The translations under genes and the position numbers were made by a program. Of a stretch of 64,000 nucleotides of DNA, positions 25,158 through 35,533 are shown piece after piece. How positions within the stretch are numbered: position 1 is the stretch's first letter; the number at the start of each line of letters is the position of its first letter. Source of the DNA: Pogostemon cablin (taxonomy: Eukaryota; Streptophyta; Magnoliopsida; Lamiales; Lamiaceae). The notes below the pieces were generated by a model, which was not told where the DNA came from, ran no database searches, and was given only the letters and a program-made list of their open reading frames with translations. The DNA lies in assembly GCA_023678885.1 (NCBI GenBank), contig CM042958.1, forward strand, positions 15,494,852 to 15,558,851, given 5' to 3'.

Positions 25158-25649
25158 AACTCATTGGTAAATTATATTTATTGGTAGTTAAAATATATAT
25201 TTTTAAAGTATGTAAATTGATGCATTAAAGTATGATCGATTATAGAATATTATTAATATGATTCAATACAAACATATTTTAATTATCGGGCAATAGAAAT
25301 ACTACTCTACCTATGTAATAAGCATAATTTAATGATTGATGGATTCGTCTTGTGAGTGTGTCTCATTTTTCTTTTTTATTATTAAAATATTTAAAAAATA
25401 AATGTTAATGATGATGATGCAATGATATCTCAATTATTATGAAGCAGGCAGATCAAGATATGTAGTCGCAGTCCCTAACGTTATTATAAGTTTAATATTG
25501 TCTTATTTAGGAATATTATAAAACCTTTTTTTCTTTTGGAATATGCATGCCTCAGTATATATGTATGTTAAAAGGTTTATATTATTATTATTCAACAAAT
25601 TTCATGACATAATTTCTTACTCTCACATTTAAAAGAGATTTTGCAAATA

Positions 25650-25865
25650 ACCACGGGTTGGCCTAGCGGTGAGGACTTGGGTGCCTAAGGGTGAAACTCA
25701 AAAAGTTTCAGCCTCTCAGGTTCAAAACCCGCAGGTGCGATCAACCAATGAGGGGTCAGTCCATACAAAACGCAAAGCTCTGACTTGTAATGGAGGTTCC
25801 TTTGAAATTGGGGTCCCCGCTAGTGGACGGTGGGTTATGGCCTCCCCATATTAGTCGATCTACGC
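25650..25865 (+). mobile_element. tRNA-derived SINE in pseudogene intron 4
   Basis: A more GC-rich island starts CCACGGGTTGGCCTAGCGGT, an A-box-like pol III element, and carries the B box GGTTCAAAACC at 25719-25729. The body continues through GGGGTCCCCGCTAGTGGACG to CCATATTAGTCGATCTACGC, resembling the 3' end of plant SINEs. There is no cloverleaf 3' half or CCA-ready acceptor stem, so it is not a tRNA gene. An open frame across it is incidental. A poly-A or T-rich tail and target duplication are not clear. Confidence 0.72.
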
Positions 25866-26644
25866 CTAGCTAATTAATTTATGCATCCATCCCAAAATGT
25901 AATGCATATAATATGTACAGAGGTATGGAAAAGGAGCAGATGATGAATTACCACTTGAAGGGTTTGGTGACTACACAAGAAAAACTGGATATATTAATTT
26001 TGCAAAATATTCAACCAATAAAAGTGACAATCTATTGAACAATATTTGGTACCAACCTGAGGAAGTATTCCCTGTGGACGGCACACCGGAGCAGAGGGAC
26101 CATGTTTTCTGGATCCCCGTCGACCGGAACTACTTCAAACTATCCAAAAAAATTAGAGGTAAAATTTATTTTATTTTAATTTAATTCCATGCATTATCAC
26201 ATTCACTGCATTATTTGATCACATTCGAGTACTAATTAATCGATTTTTCGATGATGACAAATTTGTTGTTGTAATGAACAGGGCATGAAACTAGAGAATT
26301 GCTTAAATGCAACAGAATGTCTATCAAGTCCTCCAAAAGTGTTAAGAGTATAAAGAGGAACAAGTGCTAGTATTTATTTAGACAATGCAGCTTATAGAAG
26401 CTTCATCTACGACAAATTCCACGTCAGCCCTGTCGAGATGGAAAGTGCTGCCGTGGCTTTGATATGTTACCAGCAAAGGATCCCTTTCATCACTTTCCGG
26501 GCACTTTCTGACCTAGCCGGTGGTGGCTCCACCGGTTCCAACGAGGCCGACACCTTCACTCTGCTAGCAGCCACCAATTCCGTGGCGGTTGTTGTGGAGT
26601 TCATCAAGATATTGGGTGGCTATAAGGCTGTTGATTTTATGTGA

Positions 26645-27365
26645 CTTTACTTTCTTTCTTTTTCTCAATAAGGTGAATCGTATGTTGTTTTAATTAGTAT
26701 TTGAATAAATATTTAACCTGCTTTAATGGGTAGGGTCGGGTGATTCTTCAATGGACTCAAATGCAATGCTGCATTTCTATGTAATTTAACAATTACTAAA
26801 ATAACGAGAATATCACTCTCTTGTTCCCCATTTCACTAAAATAAAGTCTTTCTTTCTATGGGTTGTGTCTCTCCGATTAGGAGTGTAGATATCCCATTAT
26901 ATTTTGATGTAACATCTCTTATACAAAAATATTAATGTATTGAATGAGAGATGTATATAAAAAGGAAGAGAATTTAATTAGGTCCTTAATCAATGAATAA
27001 ACATTAGGAGCAAAAACCAGAACATCATGTAATAGAAAGAGAGTACACAAATTCATATTTATGAAATGAAAGAATATAATGATGAAACAAAATTGAATGA
27101 CAATCCGAAATAAACAAAAGTTGTCATTTCTTTACAACACAAATACTCTATTACATTTACATATTAAAATTCTATTTATACTCGTATATATAATAATAAA
27201 ACCAGTTATTCATTATTGTAGTAAGATGTACTAGATGGTAATGACTAATGACTATATATAGTATTATAGAGTATTTCTATGCAGCCCTTTATCATACTAA
27301 AATTCTAAGAGCTGACAGTGTTCTTGAACATATGAACATTGCTAAAACAAGAATGCTGTAATAAC
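26645..27365. other. Convergent 3' intergenic region
   Basis: AT-rich spacer between the plus-strand storage-protein pseudogene and the minus-strand NPF gene. It should contain both 3' UTRs (for example AATAAATATT near 26704), but no clear terminator, repeat or ORF is visible. Confidence 0.4.
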
Positions 27366-29583
27366 TCACAAATCATCTTCTCTCTCCTCCATCTCTCCCT
27401 CCCCTTTCAAAGGCCCATAAGCAATGCTACAAACAAAAAAATACATCATGTTAGCCATAATCCACCAAGAATCAAGTAATAATAGTCATAATGGCCCTTG
27501 TTGATGTTGCTAGAAATCCAGCTCTCTTTCCCCCCGGCTTTCGAGATTCTGTCAACGACGTTCATTATTGAGCTCGCGAGCATATTCGCCAAAGCCATAC
27601 CGATTCCTAGCAGAGTCGAAGCTATACTAGACATACTTCTCGGAAACTCCTGAAAATAGAACTCATTTTGAGCGATGGCGTTGGAAGCCTCTGCAAAGCC
27701 AGAGAGGCAATGCTGGGGGACCAACCATAGGGCCGACATGTTTGTGCTTAGTTGTGGACGATCCAAGAACCCTCCGGTGATTGCCAGGTATCTACGGGCA
27801 CCCTCCACTATTGCAGAGACGGACATGGCTAGAAACAAGAGAAATATCCCTATTCCCATTCTTCGTTTGGCAGTTATGTGAACTTGTCGTCCCTTGACCC
27901 TAGATGCCAAGGGAATAAAAACACGATCGTACAGAGCGACCCACAGTACTACGGATATGACTGTAAACATGCTAAAAGAGGCTGCTGGTATCTCAAAATT
28001 TGAAGTAATGTGTCTGTCCATTGAAACAGTTTGAAGTACTGGAAATGAGCTTTGACATATGTTTATCGACATGATCATACCAGTAGACCATATTGGAACG
28101 ACTCTGAGCAGCGCTCTAAGCTCCTCGACTTGATCAACAGTGCACAAGGTCCATGGATCTTTAGCCCTACCCTCAGGGGTTGTCTTTCTGAGGATCTCTA
28201 ACAATGCAGGCCTTGTTTAGGAACCTAAACATCATCAGAGAAAGTTACTAGACACCGAAATGAGAAAGACTTCACGAATTACATGAAGAAAACGAGCATT
28301 TAAACCTCAGCTTTGCACTAGGTGAAACATGGGGCGAACCGTCCGTGCAGTGGTACACATAATCTGTGATATCTGACAACTTGATGTGTCGATTTTTGTA
28401 AGAAGCTACAACTACTCGAACAAAACCAGTGACCAAACTTCTTTTACTCCTCAATCTGACATAAAAGGGGAATGCTAAAAAGAACATACAAACACCAAAA
28501 AACATTAGCACAGCAAAACCAATCGCCCATCCGAGGTTGTCTTGAATGTAAACTACACAAGTTAACGCGATGAGTACAGACACTGTTGTGTAGGTAGCAT
28601 AGTACCAGCTAAAGTATCTCTGTTTAAAAACAGGGCGTTTATGAAAACCTCTAGTTTCCAACTGATCAGCAAAAAAAGCTAAGCAAGACGACCTAATTCC
28701 TCCAGCCCCTATCGAAATGAGTCCAAAAGAAGTGCATAGATATATGATCTGGTAAATCGATGGGGAGATACAAGTGCTGCTTAATTTGTCACATGGAGGA
28801 GGTCTTGCTTGTGGGATTATAGCTGTTGACCATAAAAGTATCATACCCTACATTAATCATAGGTTCAATCAAACTTAACATCATGTTCCTTCCACAAAAA
28901 CAATAGTCTTTTGTAGTGAAGAAAGATAAGAAATCAGATCATATTCAAAGCAATTAATGCTGATCCTCCAATATACTATTTTGGAAGTTTCCCAAATCCC
29001 AACTACAACAAAAGCAGTTAAAGCAAGATAATCAAATAATTAAGGAGTTCTTTCTTGAAAATTTTATACACACAAACTAATCAAGACTACTACCTATGAT
29101 CCCTGTATACACACACACATAGAGAGAGAGAGTACCAAGAGAGAGATAAGAGATCCAAATCCAATGGTATAAAACCTTCCCAAGAAAGAATCAGCAATGA
29201 TAGCACCAAGAAGAGGCATGATATTAGTGGTTGCAGACCACATAAAGAGTATATTGGAAGCAGTTGTCATCTCCATGTGATAATCATTCATCGAGTCATG
29301 TTTGGGGATAAACCATAAGTTGCCATCTTCTCCAGTGCCTCAACCCCTATTCAAACACCAAAATTTAACCATACCCAAACACGCCCAAGAAAAGAAGCAC
29401 AATTAAACACTTCCAAAATTCATCAAACCCCAGATAAAAATCAACTGGAGAAAAGGTATTAATTCATGAAATGGGGATTTTACCAATTATGAAGGGCAAA
29501 GTGCGGAATCCACCCTTTTGATCACTGCTCTCCAATAGAGGCTCTTCCGCCATTGTTTTCTTCACTTCTCTGCAATCCTCCAT
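27366..29583 (-). pseudogene. NPF1-type NRT1/PTR family transporter gene with three frame lesions
   Basis: Four exons on the minus strand: 29583-29484, 29346-29136, 28847-28306 and 28224-27366. The start gives MEDCREVKKTMAEEPLLE, then GGFRTLPFII, GVEALEKMATYGLSPNM, PLLGAIIADSFLGRFYTIGF and GMILLWSTAIIPQA, typical of plant NPF1 members (12-TM proton-coupled nitrate, peptide or hormone transporters). Restored length would be about 574 residues, normal for the family. Three deletions break the frame: 7 nt after SPNMT near 29302 (the exon phase only works if they are restored), 2 nt after RDPQKD near 28165, and 1 nt in a G run near 27459, after which NMMYFFVCSIAYGPLKGE continues in another frame. 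Splice sites look normal. It is either a recent pseudogene or contains consensus errors. Substrate cannot be inferred. Confidence 0.82.
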
Positions 29584-30491
29584 TGTCGTCTGCTCTAATC
29601 ATGTAATAGATACAGCTTTATATCTCGTAAACGCCACTCACGCTCACCTAGCTATAAACAAACAAACATGAACTCCCACTGAAGTGTGAACCGTTGAAGA
29701 TTTTATATTTATTTATTATTATTTTGATTGATTTGATCGAGAGGAGGAGATAAAACAAAAACAAAAAAGAACGGGATTTCTAGAGGAAGTCCTGAGGTGG
29801 CAAAGATCCATGAATGTGATGTCGTAATTTAACGTGCATCAATAAACAGAATTAAATAATTGATTAATCAATATTTAGAAGATTATAAAGATACTAATTT
29901 ATGCCAATCCCCCCACCCCCAAGCTTTTATGTTGTTGATATTCCAACTTCCAATTTACAAGTATAATTATAAAAAACTGAATAAGATAAACAAAATGTGA
30001 GATAAAACACCTAAAGTGGAATCCTCGTGTATAAAAGGAGATCCATGCAATTGATATAGGTGTGCCTTTTATAGAAGAGTTATCATTTAGAATGTCTTGT
30101 ATCACACCTAATTGAATTTTCGATCTTATTTTTGTGCATCTTTTTCTTTGACACTGTTATGTGATTTACACGTGAGAGGAAAAAGAAATTCAATCATTAT
30201 TCTTATGGTTTATGTTTTTTTTTTACGGTATAATTCCTCTCTCTTCTACATCCATCCAACTACAAGAGATTATGCATCTAAATGGTACAAAAAATTTAAA
30301 TAGTATCACTCTTCTCCTCAAAAAAAGTCACTCCTTTCGTTCCATATAACTCTTCACACTTTTCTCATTTATTTTTTTTTCATAAAACCCTTTCACACCA
30401 AAAAAAAACTTTATTTTATTCAATCACATCAAAATTTACTTTAATTTCAAATTTATCAATCAATCTTCGCACTAATATATTACTTAATAAA
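29584..30491. other. 5' flank of the NPF gene
   Basis: Intergenic, AT-rich. 30315-30490 resembles a degraded MITE end (CACTCCTTTCGTTCC). No gene supported; promoter elements for the NPF gene presumably lie here but none is distinctive. Confidence 0.35.
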
Positions 30492-30897
30492 TACTCCCCC
30501 ATCCCTCTGAAAGGTCCACAGTTTACTGTATTAGGTGTCTCATCCAAATGTCTTAATTTTCCATTTTAGTAAAAAGGCCCACATGTTGTCCACCACTCAC
30601 TACTAATATAAATACTCAATACACATAAAATAATAATACTCCTTAATTAGGGGCGGATCTACTTGAGGGAGCCTCGGGCTCAAGTCTAGGGCTGCTCACG
30701 AAAAGTCTATTACATTATATGTAAATAAATTGTATTTTTAAATTTAGCTCAGTCCAAAAATATTTTAAGTCCACCCAAAAAAATAAAAAATAAATATATC
30801 TTCTCAAATTATATATTTTATGAGTCCATTACAAAAAATATTAGTAAAATTTAGTTCATTCTCCATCCACCTTTGAGAAAGTTATATGGTGTGTAAG

Positions 30898-30980
<83 letters not shown>

Positions 30981-31108
30981 ATACTTACACACCATATAAG
31001 TTTATTTTTTTAATAACTTAGCCCACCCCACCGAGGATTTCTAGATCCGCCAATGTCCTTAATCTACGCACAAAAATTAAATGCTCACCTTTCGGCGGGA
31101 CGGAGGTA
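30492..31108. mobile_element. Stowaway-like MITE split by a hAT-like element
   Basis: The left part begins TACTCCCCCATCCCTCTGAA and runs to ACTCCTTAAT; the right part resumes TCCTTAATCTACGCACAAAA and ends GGCGGGACGGAGGTA. The interrupted order matches the intact relative at 35337-35533, where ACTCCTTAATCTACGCACAA is continuous. This proves the hAT-like element 30648-31055 inserted into the MITE. Confidence 0.8.
30648..31055. mobile_element. hAT-type element with 8-bp target duplication and internal (TA)n
   Basis: Flanked by TCCTTAAT on both sides (30640-30647, 31056-31063). Ends are TAGGGGCGGATCTA and the inverse TAGATCCGCCAATG. Internal blocks GGGCTCAAGTCTAGGGCTGC and the terminal GGCGGATCTA are related to the element at 58758-59099. 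A (TA)n tract fills 30902-30977, bracketed by an inverted repeat of GGTGTGTAAGTATAA. Non-coding. Confidence 0.82.
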
Positions 31109-31186
31109 ATACTTTATTTATTATCTAAAAATACTAAAATATATCCCCAAAAGTCAATAAAGTTGATAAAACAACAATTTTTTTTT

Positions 31187-31985
31187 GGGAAAATAGATTT
31201 TTTCGTCCGTTAACTTTGTCAAATTTTGAATTTAGTCTATAAGTTTTTCACTTTTTGAAAATCGTTCATTATATTTGCAAAATTTTGAAAATCGTCCATT
31301 ATATTTGAAAATTTTGAAAATGGTCCATCATGTTTATCAAGTTCAACAAAATCGTTCATTTCAACAGGTCATAGCAGGTTATTCTAAAAGATATATATAT
31401 ATATACTATTTTACAAAAAAAATAGTCTCCATTAAGAATTTATATTATACTCCCTCCGTCCGTCTGAAAGAGGGCATTTTGCTTTTGTGCACGTTGATTA
31501 AGAAGTATTGTTATTTAATATGTAGTGGGTAGTTGTATTAGTGTGAGTGTGGACTCCATATTTTAATTGTATTAGTGGGTGTGTGTGGATCCCATTTATG
31601 TAAAAAATAAAGTGACCCTCTTTGAAACGGACGACCAAAATGGAAAAAAAGACTCTCTTTCGAGCGGATGGAGGAAGTATCAATATTTAGTTAAATTTGC
31701 TTCACTTTAGTATTGAGATTAATATTATTTGTTTGGTATACGGAAGTGAAAAATGAAAAGTGAGATAAAATTGGTTAAATAAAAATATGATATAAATTAA
31801 TTGGAGTGAAAATATTCAAATGACCTGGCATAGCAGGTCAAAGGACCAAAATGTTGAATTTTATGAAGTTAATGGACTAATTTCAAAATTGTTATAAAAT
31901 TAACGGACTAATTTCAAAATTAAAAAAATTAATGAATTAATTTCAAAATGAGTGAAAGTTAACGGACGAAAAAATATATATTCCC
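31187..31985. mobile_element. Mutator-like non-autonomous element, copy 1, carrying a MITE
   Basis: Ends GGGAAAATAGATTTTTTCGT and, inverted, GGGAATATATATTTTTTCGT, both continuing CCGTTAACTTT. Flanking 9-mers TTTTTTTTT and TTTATTTTT match at 8 of 9 positions. The interior has repeats of AAAATCGTCCATTATATTTG and two AGCAGGT blocks. It contains a complete Stowaway MITE at 31448-31679. A second copy lies at 37024-37659. Confidence 0.75.
31448..31679. mobile_element. Stowaway-type MITE nested in the Mutator-like element
   Basis: Begins TACTCCCTCCGTCCGTCTGA and ends GAGCGGATGGAGGAAGTA, inverted relatives of each other; contains CTTTTGTGCACGTTGATTAA and GGATCCCATTTATG. Non-coding. Confidence 0.8.
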
Positions 31986-33748
31986 TTTATTTTTTTAACT
32001 AACGTAAAATAGTAAGCCTGAAGATGGTGTGGTAAGAAGGATAATTTATCATACACAATAAAATTGTTAATCTTTGTTCTGATTTCTGAAGGGTAAAAGT
32101 CGAAGCAAGAGGCACCATAACTTAAGGTAGTCCAGGAGCCATACAAGTTTTTTAGGGATATAACTATCAAAAATGTATTGCTCCTCATTAGTAGGGATGG
32201 CTCAAAAAAAATTGTTGAGGTCCAACTTCCAAGTAATAAATTCAAATTTTTTTATTTTTTAATTTCATTTATCATTTTTAATATTACAAGTATAAGTAAC
32301 GCGTATAAACAAGAAAAGTTTAACAATTTTTTTTTTTAAGTAATAAGGTTAAAATATTCTTTTTGAATTTGTATCTTATCTTTTCTTGATAGGGTGGCTT
32401 TATGATCCAATGTTATGGATACTTCATACCCACCCATGTTAAGCCACAACCAAATATACGCGGCCAAAGCCCAGTACGCAAAAGCCCAAAGAGAACACCC
32501 AAAAAAAAAAAAACTTTTTTTAGTATAATAATTATCAATGGCAACACAAATTGCATTTTTATTTTAATAATGGAATATCAATTGATTTATTAAGTTTTGC
32601 CAATAATAAAACTATTGCTATTTAACCAACAGATTATTAACATTATCATTATATAAATTAGCAACAGAATTATTACCGATTAAATTGAATTTTATTACTA
32701 AAAATTTATCAATCTAATTTAACAATTAAATAAATTGAGACTTTTACAAATTGAGTATTTCATTAATAAAAAAATATTTTTTTTTTTAAATTGCCATTCA
32801 ATATGGAAGATACCCAATAATGTCAGAATCAAAGGCTATAAGGCAACGTTTGTTTTGGTTTCAAATCCAAGTTTTGGATTTCAAAACCCATATCTAGATT
32901 TTAAAAACCAGCCCTATATATATATTTATTACATTTTCTCTCCTCAATTAATACACTTTCTCTCTTTATCCCTTTTCTCTCATTTAACTTTTTAAATAAA
33001 TTAATATATTGATTTGACATAAAATTAAAACATACCCTGCTCAAAACTCAAAACTCAAAACAAATATAGAACACACTATTCATAGTTTTCAGACCCCACA
33101 TAACTCCAAACCAAACAGGACCAAGGCTTTTAACGCATCTACCAAAATTCCAGCTGCAAAACCCACCTTCGAAAAGCCCCAATCCACCCATTAAAACTCA
33201 ACTATTTTTGGGTTTTTAAGCTAATAAACCAAACAAACATACTCTTCATGATTTCGTAAATTTACACATACGTACATACACATTTGTAAATGTTTAAAAT
33301 GATTCAATTAAATTAATATATACTAGACTTGTTTATCATTTATGACCAATTAAATTGAAATTTAGCTAGTGTACAAGTTATGATTTTAAAATATTGCAAA
33401 AGATGAGGTTTGAATCTGTGAAACATAATTTCCAGCGCATCTCTTTACTTATTTAATCACAATTTGGTCATCGTGCATACATGAACAACCCACCATATAT
33501 TTATACTATAAAGTTGTTCATTTTAATTTTTATTTTTTTTATTTATTGTTTCTTCACATGCCAGTTGCCACCATCACAAAATCATGGTGTATCGAATATC
33601 ATACATTTTTAAGCAATAAATTCATTATAATATAATCATTAAAGTTAAATCCACATGATTCATGTGCAACATAAAGTACTTATAAATTTCTTTGTTTTTG
33701 CACCATTAATTTATCTAGGATAGTGAAGTGATTAATTATAAACCAAAA
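31986..33748. other. Intergenic region upstream of the aquaporin gene
   Basis: AT-rich with A or T tracts and no gene-like reading frame. The last few hundred bases probably contain the aquaporin promoter and 5' UTR, but I see no distinctive element. Confidence 0.35.
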
Positions 33749-35122
33749 ATGGGGAAAATTACTCTGAAAAATGGGAAAATGACGTGGCAATTATCGGATT
33801 GCTGTCAAGCTCTAATCGTGGAGTTTTTTTGCAACTTCGTTTTCGTGTTTGTTGGTGTTGGATCAGCCATAGCTAGCGGTAAGTAGATCAACAATTGCAT
33901 TTTGTAGTTTTTATTCAAACAAAGTTTCTTGTGAGACCGATGTTTATGTATATTTATTATGAAAAGATAAGGTGGAGGGAGATCCGGTGGTGGCGCTATT
34001 TATGGTGGCGATGGCACACGCAGCGGTGGTGGCGGTGATGATTGCGGTCGGTAGCCGCATTTGCGACGTCCACCTGAATCCCGCCGTCACCGTCGGGTTA
34101 TGGATCGGCGGTCACAGCACCGCCGTTAGATCAATTCTTTACTGCATTGATCAGTTAATAGCTTCTGTTGCTGCTTGTGCTCTCCTCAGATATCTTACTG
34201 AATTGGTAATTATATTAATTACTTTTTATCTAATTTTTCAACATGTTATTATAATCGTACATAATTTTTCATTATAAATATTATAATCACTTATTCTCGT
34301 CTAACCAAAGTCATCAAAGTCATTATTATCTATATTTTTTAAGGGATTTTATCGACTCAAGGCCTGAAAAATGGATAAACTATAATTGGAGCCTAAATTA
34401 TTTTTTCTATCAATTCGGGACTTGAAATATGTAAAACTGTCAATCCAGGGCTTGAATTTTTCAAATATTATCTTTTATTTTATCAATTTAGGGCTTAAAT
34501 TCAGGCCCCAAATTAATAGTTTACCCATTTTTTAGACTTTAAATTGATAAAATTCCATTTTTTAATTAGTCACTTTTTGGTAAAAATGTGAACTTGTTTT
34601 ATTTTATTGCTTTTTATTAATTAAAAATCAATTTTTATTAAAGTGATAGGGATTATTAATTAACTATTCTTCATTTATGTAATACATGTATGCAGGTGAG
34701 GTCAAATATTTATTTAAACTAATTTTTAATTTTATTTCTCTCATAAATGAACTAAATCATATCATTTTATATGTAGGCAATACCTATACAAACCCTAGGA
34801 AATGGGCTGGGCTTCACACAGGGCATAATAATGGAGATTGTTTTGACGTTCTCTTTGATCTTCACAGTTTATGCCACAATTGTAGATCCAAAGAAAGGCA
34901 GAATTGATGGGCTCAGCCCACTTTTAACTGGGCTTCATTGGGGCCAATGCCATGGTTGGTGGGCCATTTTCTGGGGCCTCTATGAACCCAGCGAGGTCCT
35001 TCGGCCCGGCTGTCGTTGCTGGAGATTGGACCAACCAATTGGTTTATTGTGTTGGGCCTATAATTGGTGGTGGGCTTGCGGGGTTCATTTATCAGAACTT
35101 CTTTATTATTAGCCTCACTTGA
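33749..35122 (+). CDS. Tonoplast aquaporin (TIP4-like), frameshifted in exon 3
   Basis: Exons 33749-33878, 33967-34205 and 34777 onward join in frame. Exon 1 encodes MGKITLKNGKMTWQ and EFFCNFVFVFVGVGSAIAS (first membrane helix). Exon 2 begins DKVEGDPVVALFMVAMAHA and includes the first half-helix motif HLNPAVT. Exon 3 begins AIPIQTLGNGLGFTQG and includes EIVLTFSLIFTVYATIVDPK, a TIP signature. After LSPLLTGL at 34935 two bases appear to be missing. The reading frame then runs in a wrong frame to a stop near 35112, while the expected continuation with GGPFSGASMNPARSFGPA lies in another frame and ends at 35122. As read, the product lacks the second NPA loop and last helix and should not form a water pore. 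The NPAR form of the second motif fits TIP4. TIPs move water and small solutes across the vacuolar membrane. Intron 2 carries a repeat (34345-34560). Confidence 0.82.
34345..34560. repeat. Inverted-repeat element in aquaporin intron 2
   Basis: Contains alternating GGGCTTGAA / TTCAGGCCC-type blocks with ATCAATTCGGGACTTGAA and TTTTATCAATTTAGGGCTTA. The layout resembles the long-TIR element at 58371-58655 (TCAATTAAGGACCCGAAAAA), so both may belong to one family of small Mutator-like elements. Confidence 0.45.
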
Positions 35123-35159
35123 TATGATTCTCTTTTTATTAATTGAAGTTAGATACTCA

Positions 35160-35533
35160 GCTTGTAAAAGGTTTCATTTTATTATATTAGGTGTCTCATT
35201 CAAAAATCTCAATTTTTCCTTTTTAGTAATTGAGCCCCACAACGACCCACTCCTCACTACTAATACTACATATTATACATAAAATAATAATATTTTTAAT
35301 TCACATGCAAATGAGGGCTTATAGAAAGGAAAAGAGTACTCCCTCCGTCCCACCGAAAATTCCTCATTTTACTATATTGGACGTCGCATCCAAATGTTCA
35401 CATTTCCCACTTTTAGTTAAAAGGTACCACATGTGGCCATCACTCACTACTAATACAACTACTCCACAAAAAATAATAATACTCCTTAATCTACGCACAA
35501 AAAACAATCGATGACGTTTTGGGCGGAGGAGTA
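35160..35533. mobile_element. Stowaway-like MITE (35337-35533) with an adjacent partial copy
   Basis: The complete copy begins TACTCCCTCCGTCCCACCGA and ends GTTTTGGGCGGAGGAGTA. Directly upstream, 35168-35300 is a truncated relative (TATTAGGTGTCTCATTCAAA; CACTCCTCACTACTAATACT). Both lie just 3' of the aquaporin stop codon and could form its 3' UTR or terminator region. Confidence 0.7.

Larger units (their letters stand above)
23153..26644 (+). pseudogene. Decayed tandem copy of the bark-storage-protein-like gene
   Basis: All five exons of the upstream gene are recognisable: about 23174-23324, 23416-23482, 24642-24794, 25921-26158 and 26282-26644, sharing stretches such as GLVIPNLFELNPLLQHPSYK and WYQPEEVFPVDG. 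It cannot make the protein. The first exon has no in-frame ATG or signal peptide (a TAG lies at 23114, with no ATG before the homology). The exon 2 acceptor reads ACCG where AG is expected. Exon 3 lacks one codon (Ala of GDVAIP). Exon 4 has one extra A in an A run near 26146, shifting the frame. Exon 5 has an in-frame TAA at 26351-26353 within KVLRV*RGTSAS. The C-terminal MESAAVALIC and RALSDLAGGGS remain intact in sequence. Introns hold a GTGCACC element, a partial MITE and a SINE. Confidence 0.88.

Noticed and set aside
25669..25854. 61-residue open frame
   Set aside because: It lies within the SINE and has no protein-like homology.
25650..25865. Possible tRNA gene
   Set aside because: A and B boxes are present but the rest does not fold as a tRNA; the length and 3' body fit a SINE.
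30112..30303. 63-residue open frame upstream of the NPF gene
   Set aside because: No homology, AT-rich composition, no splice or start context.
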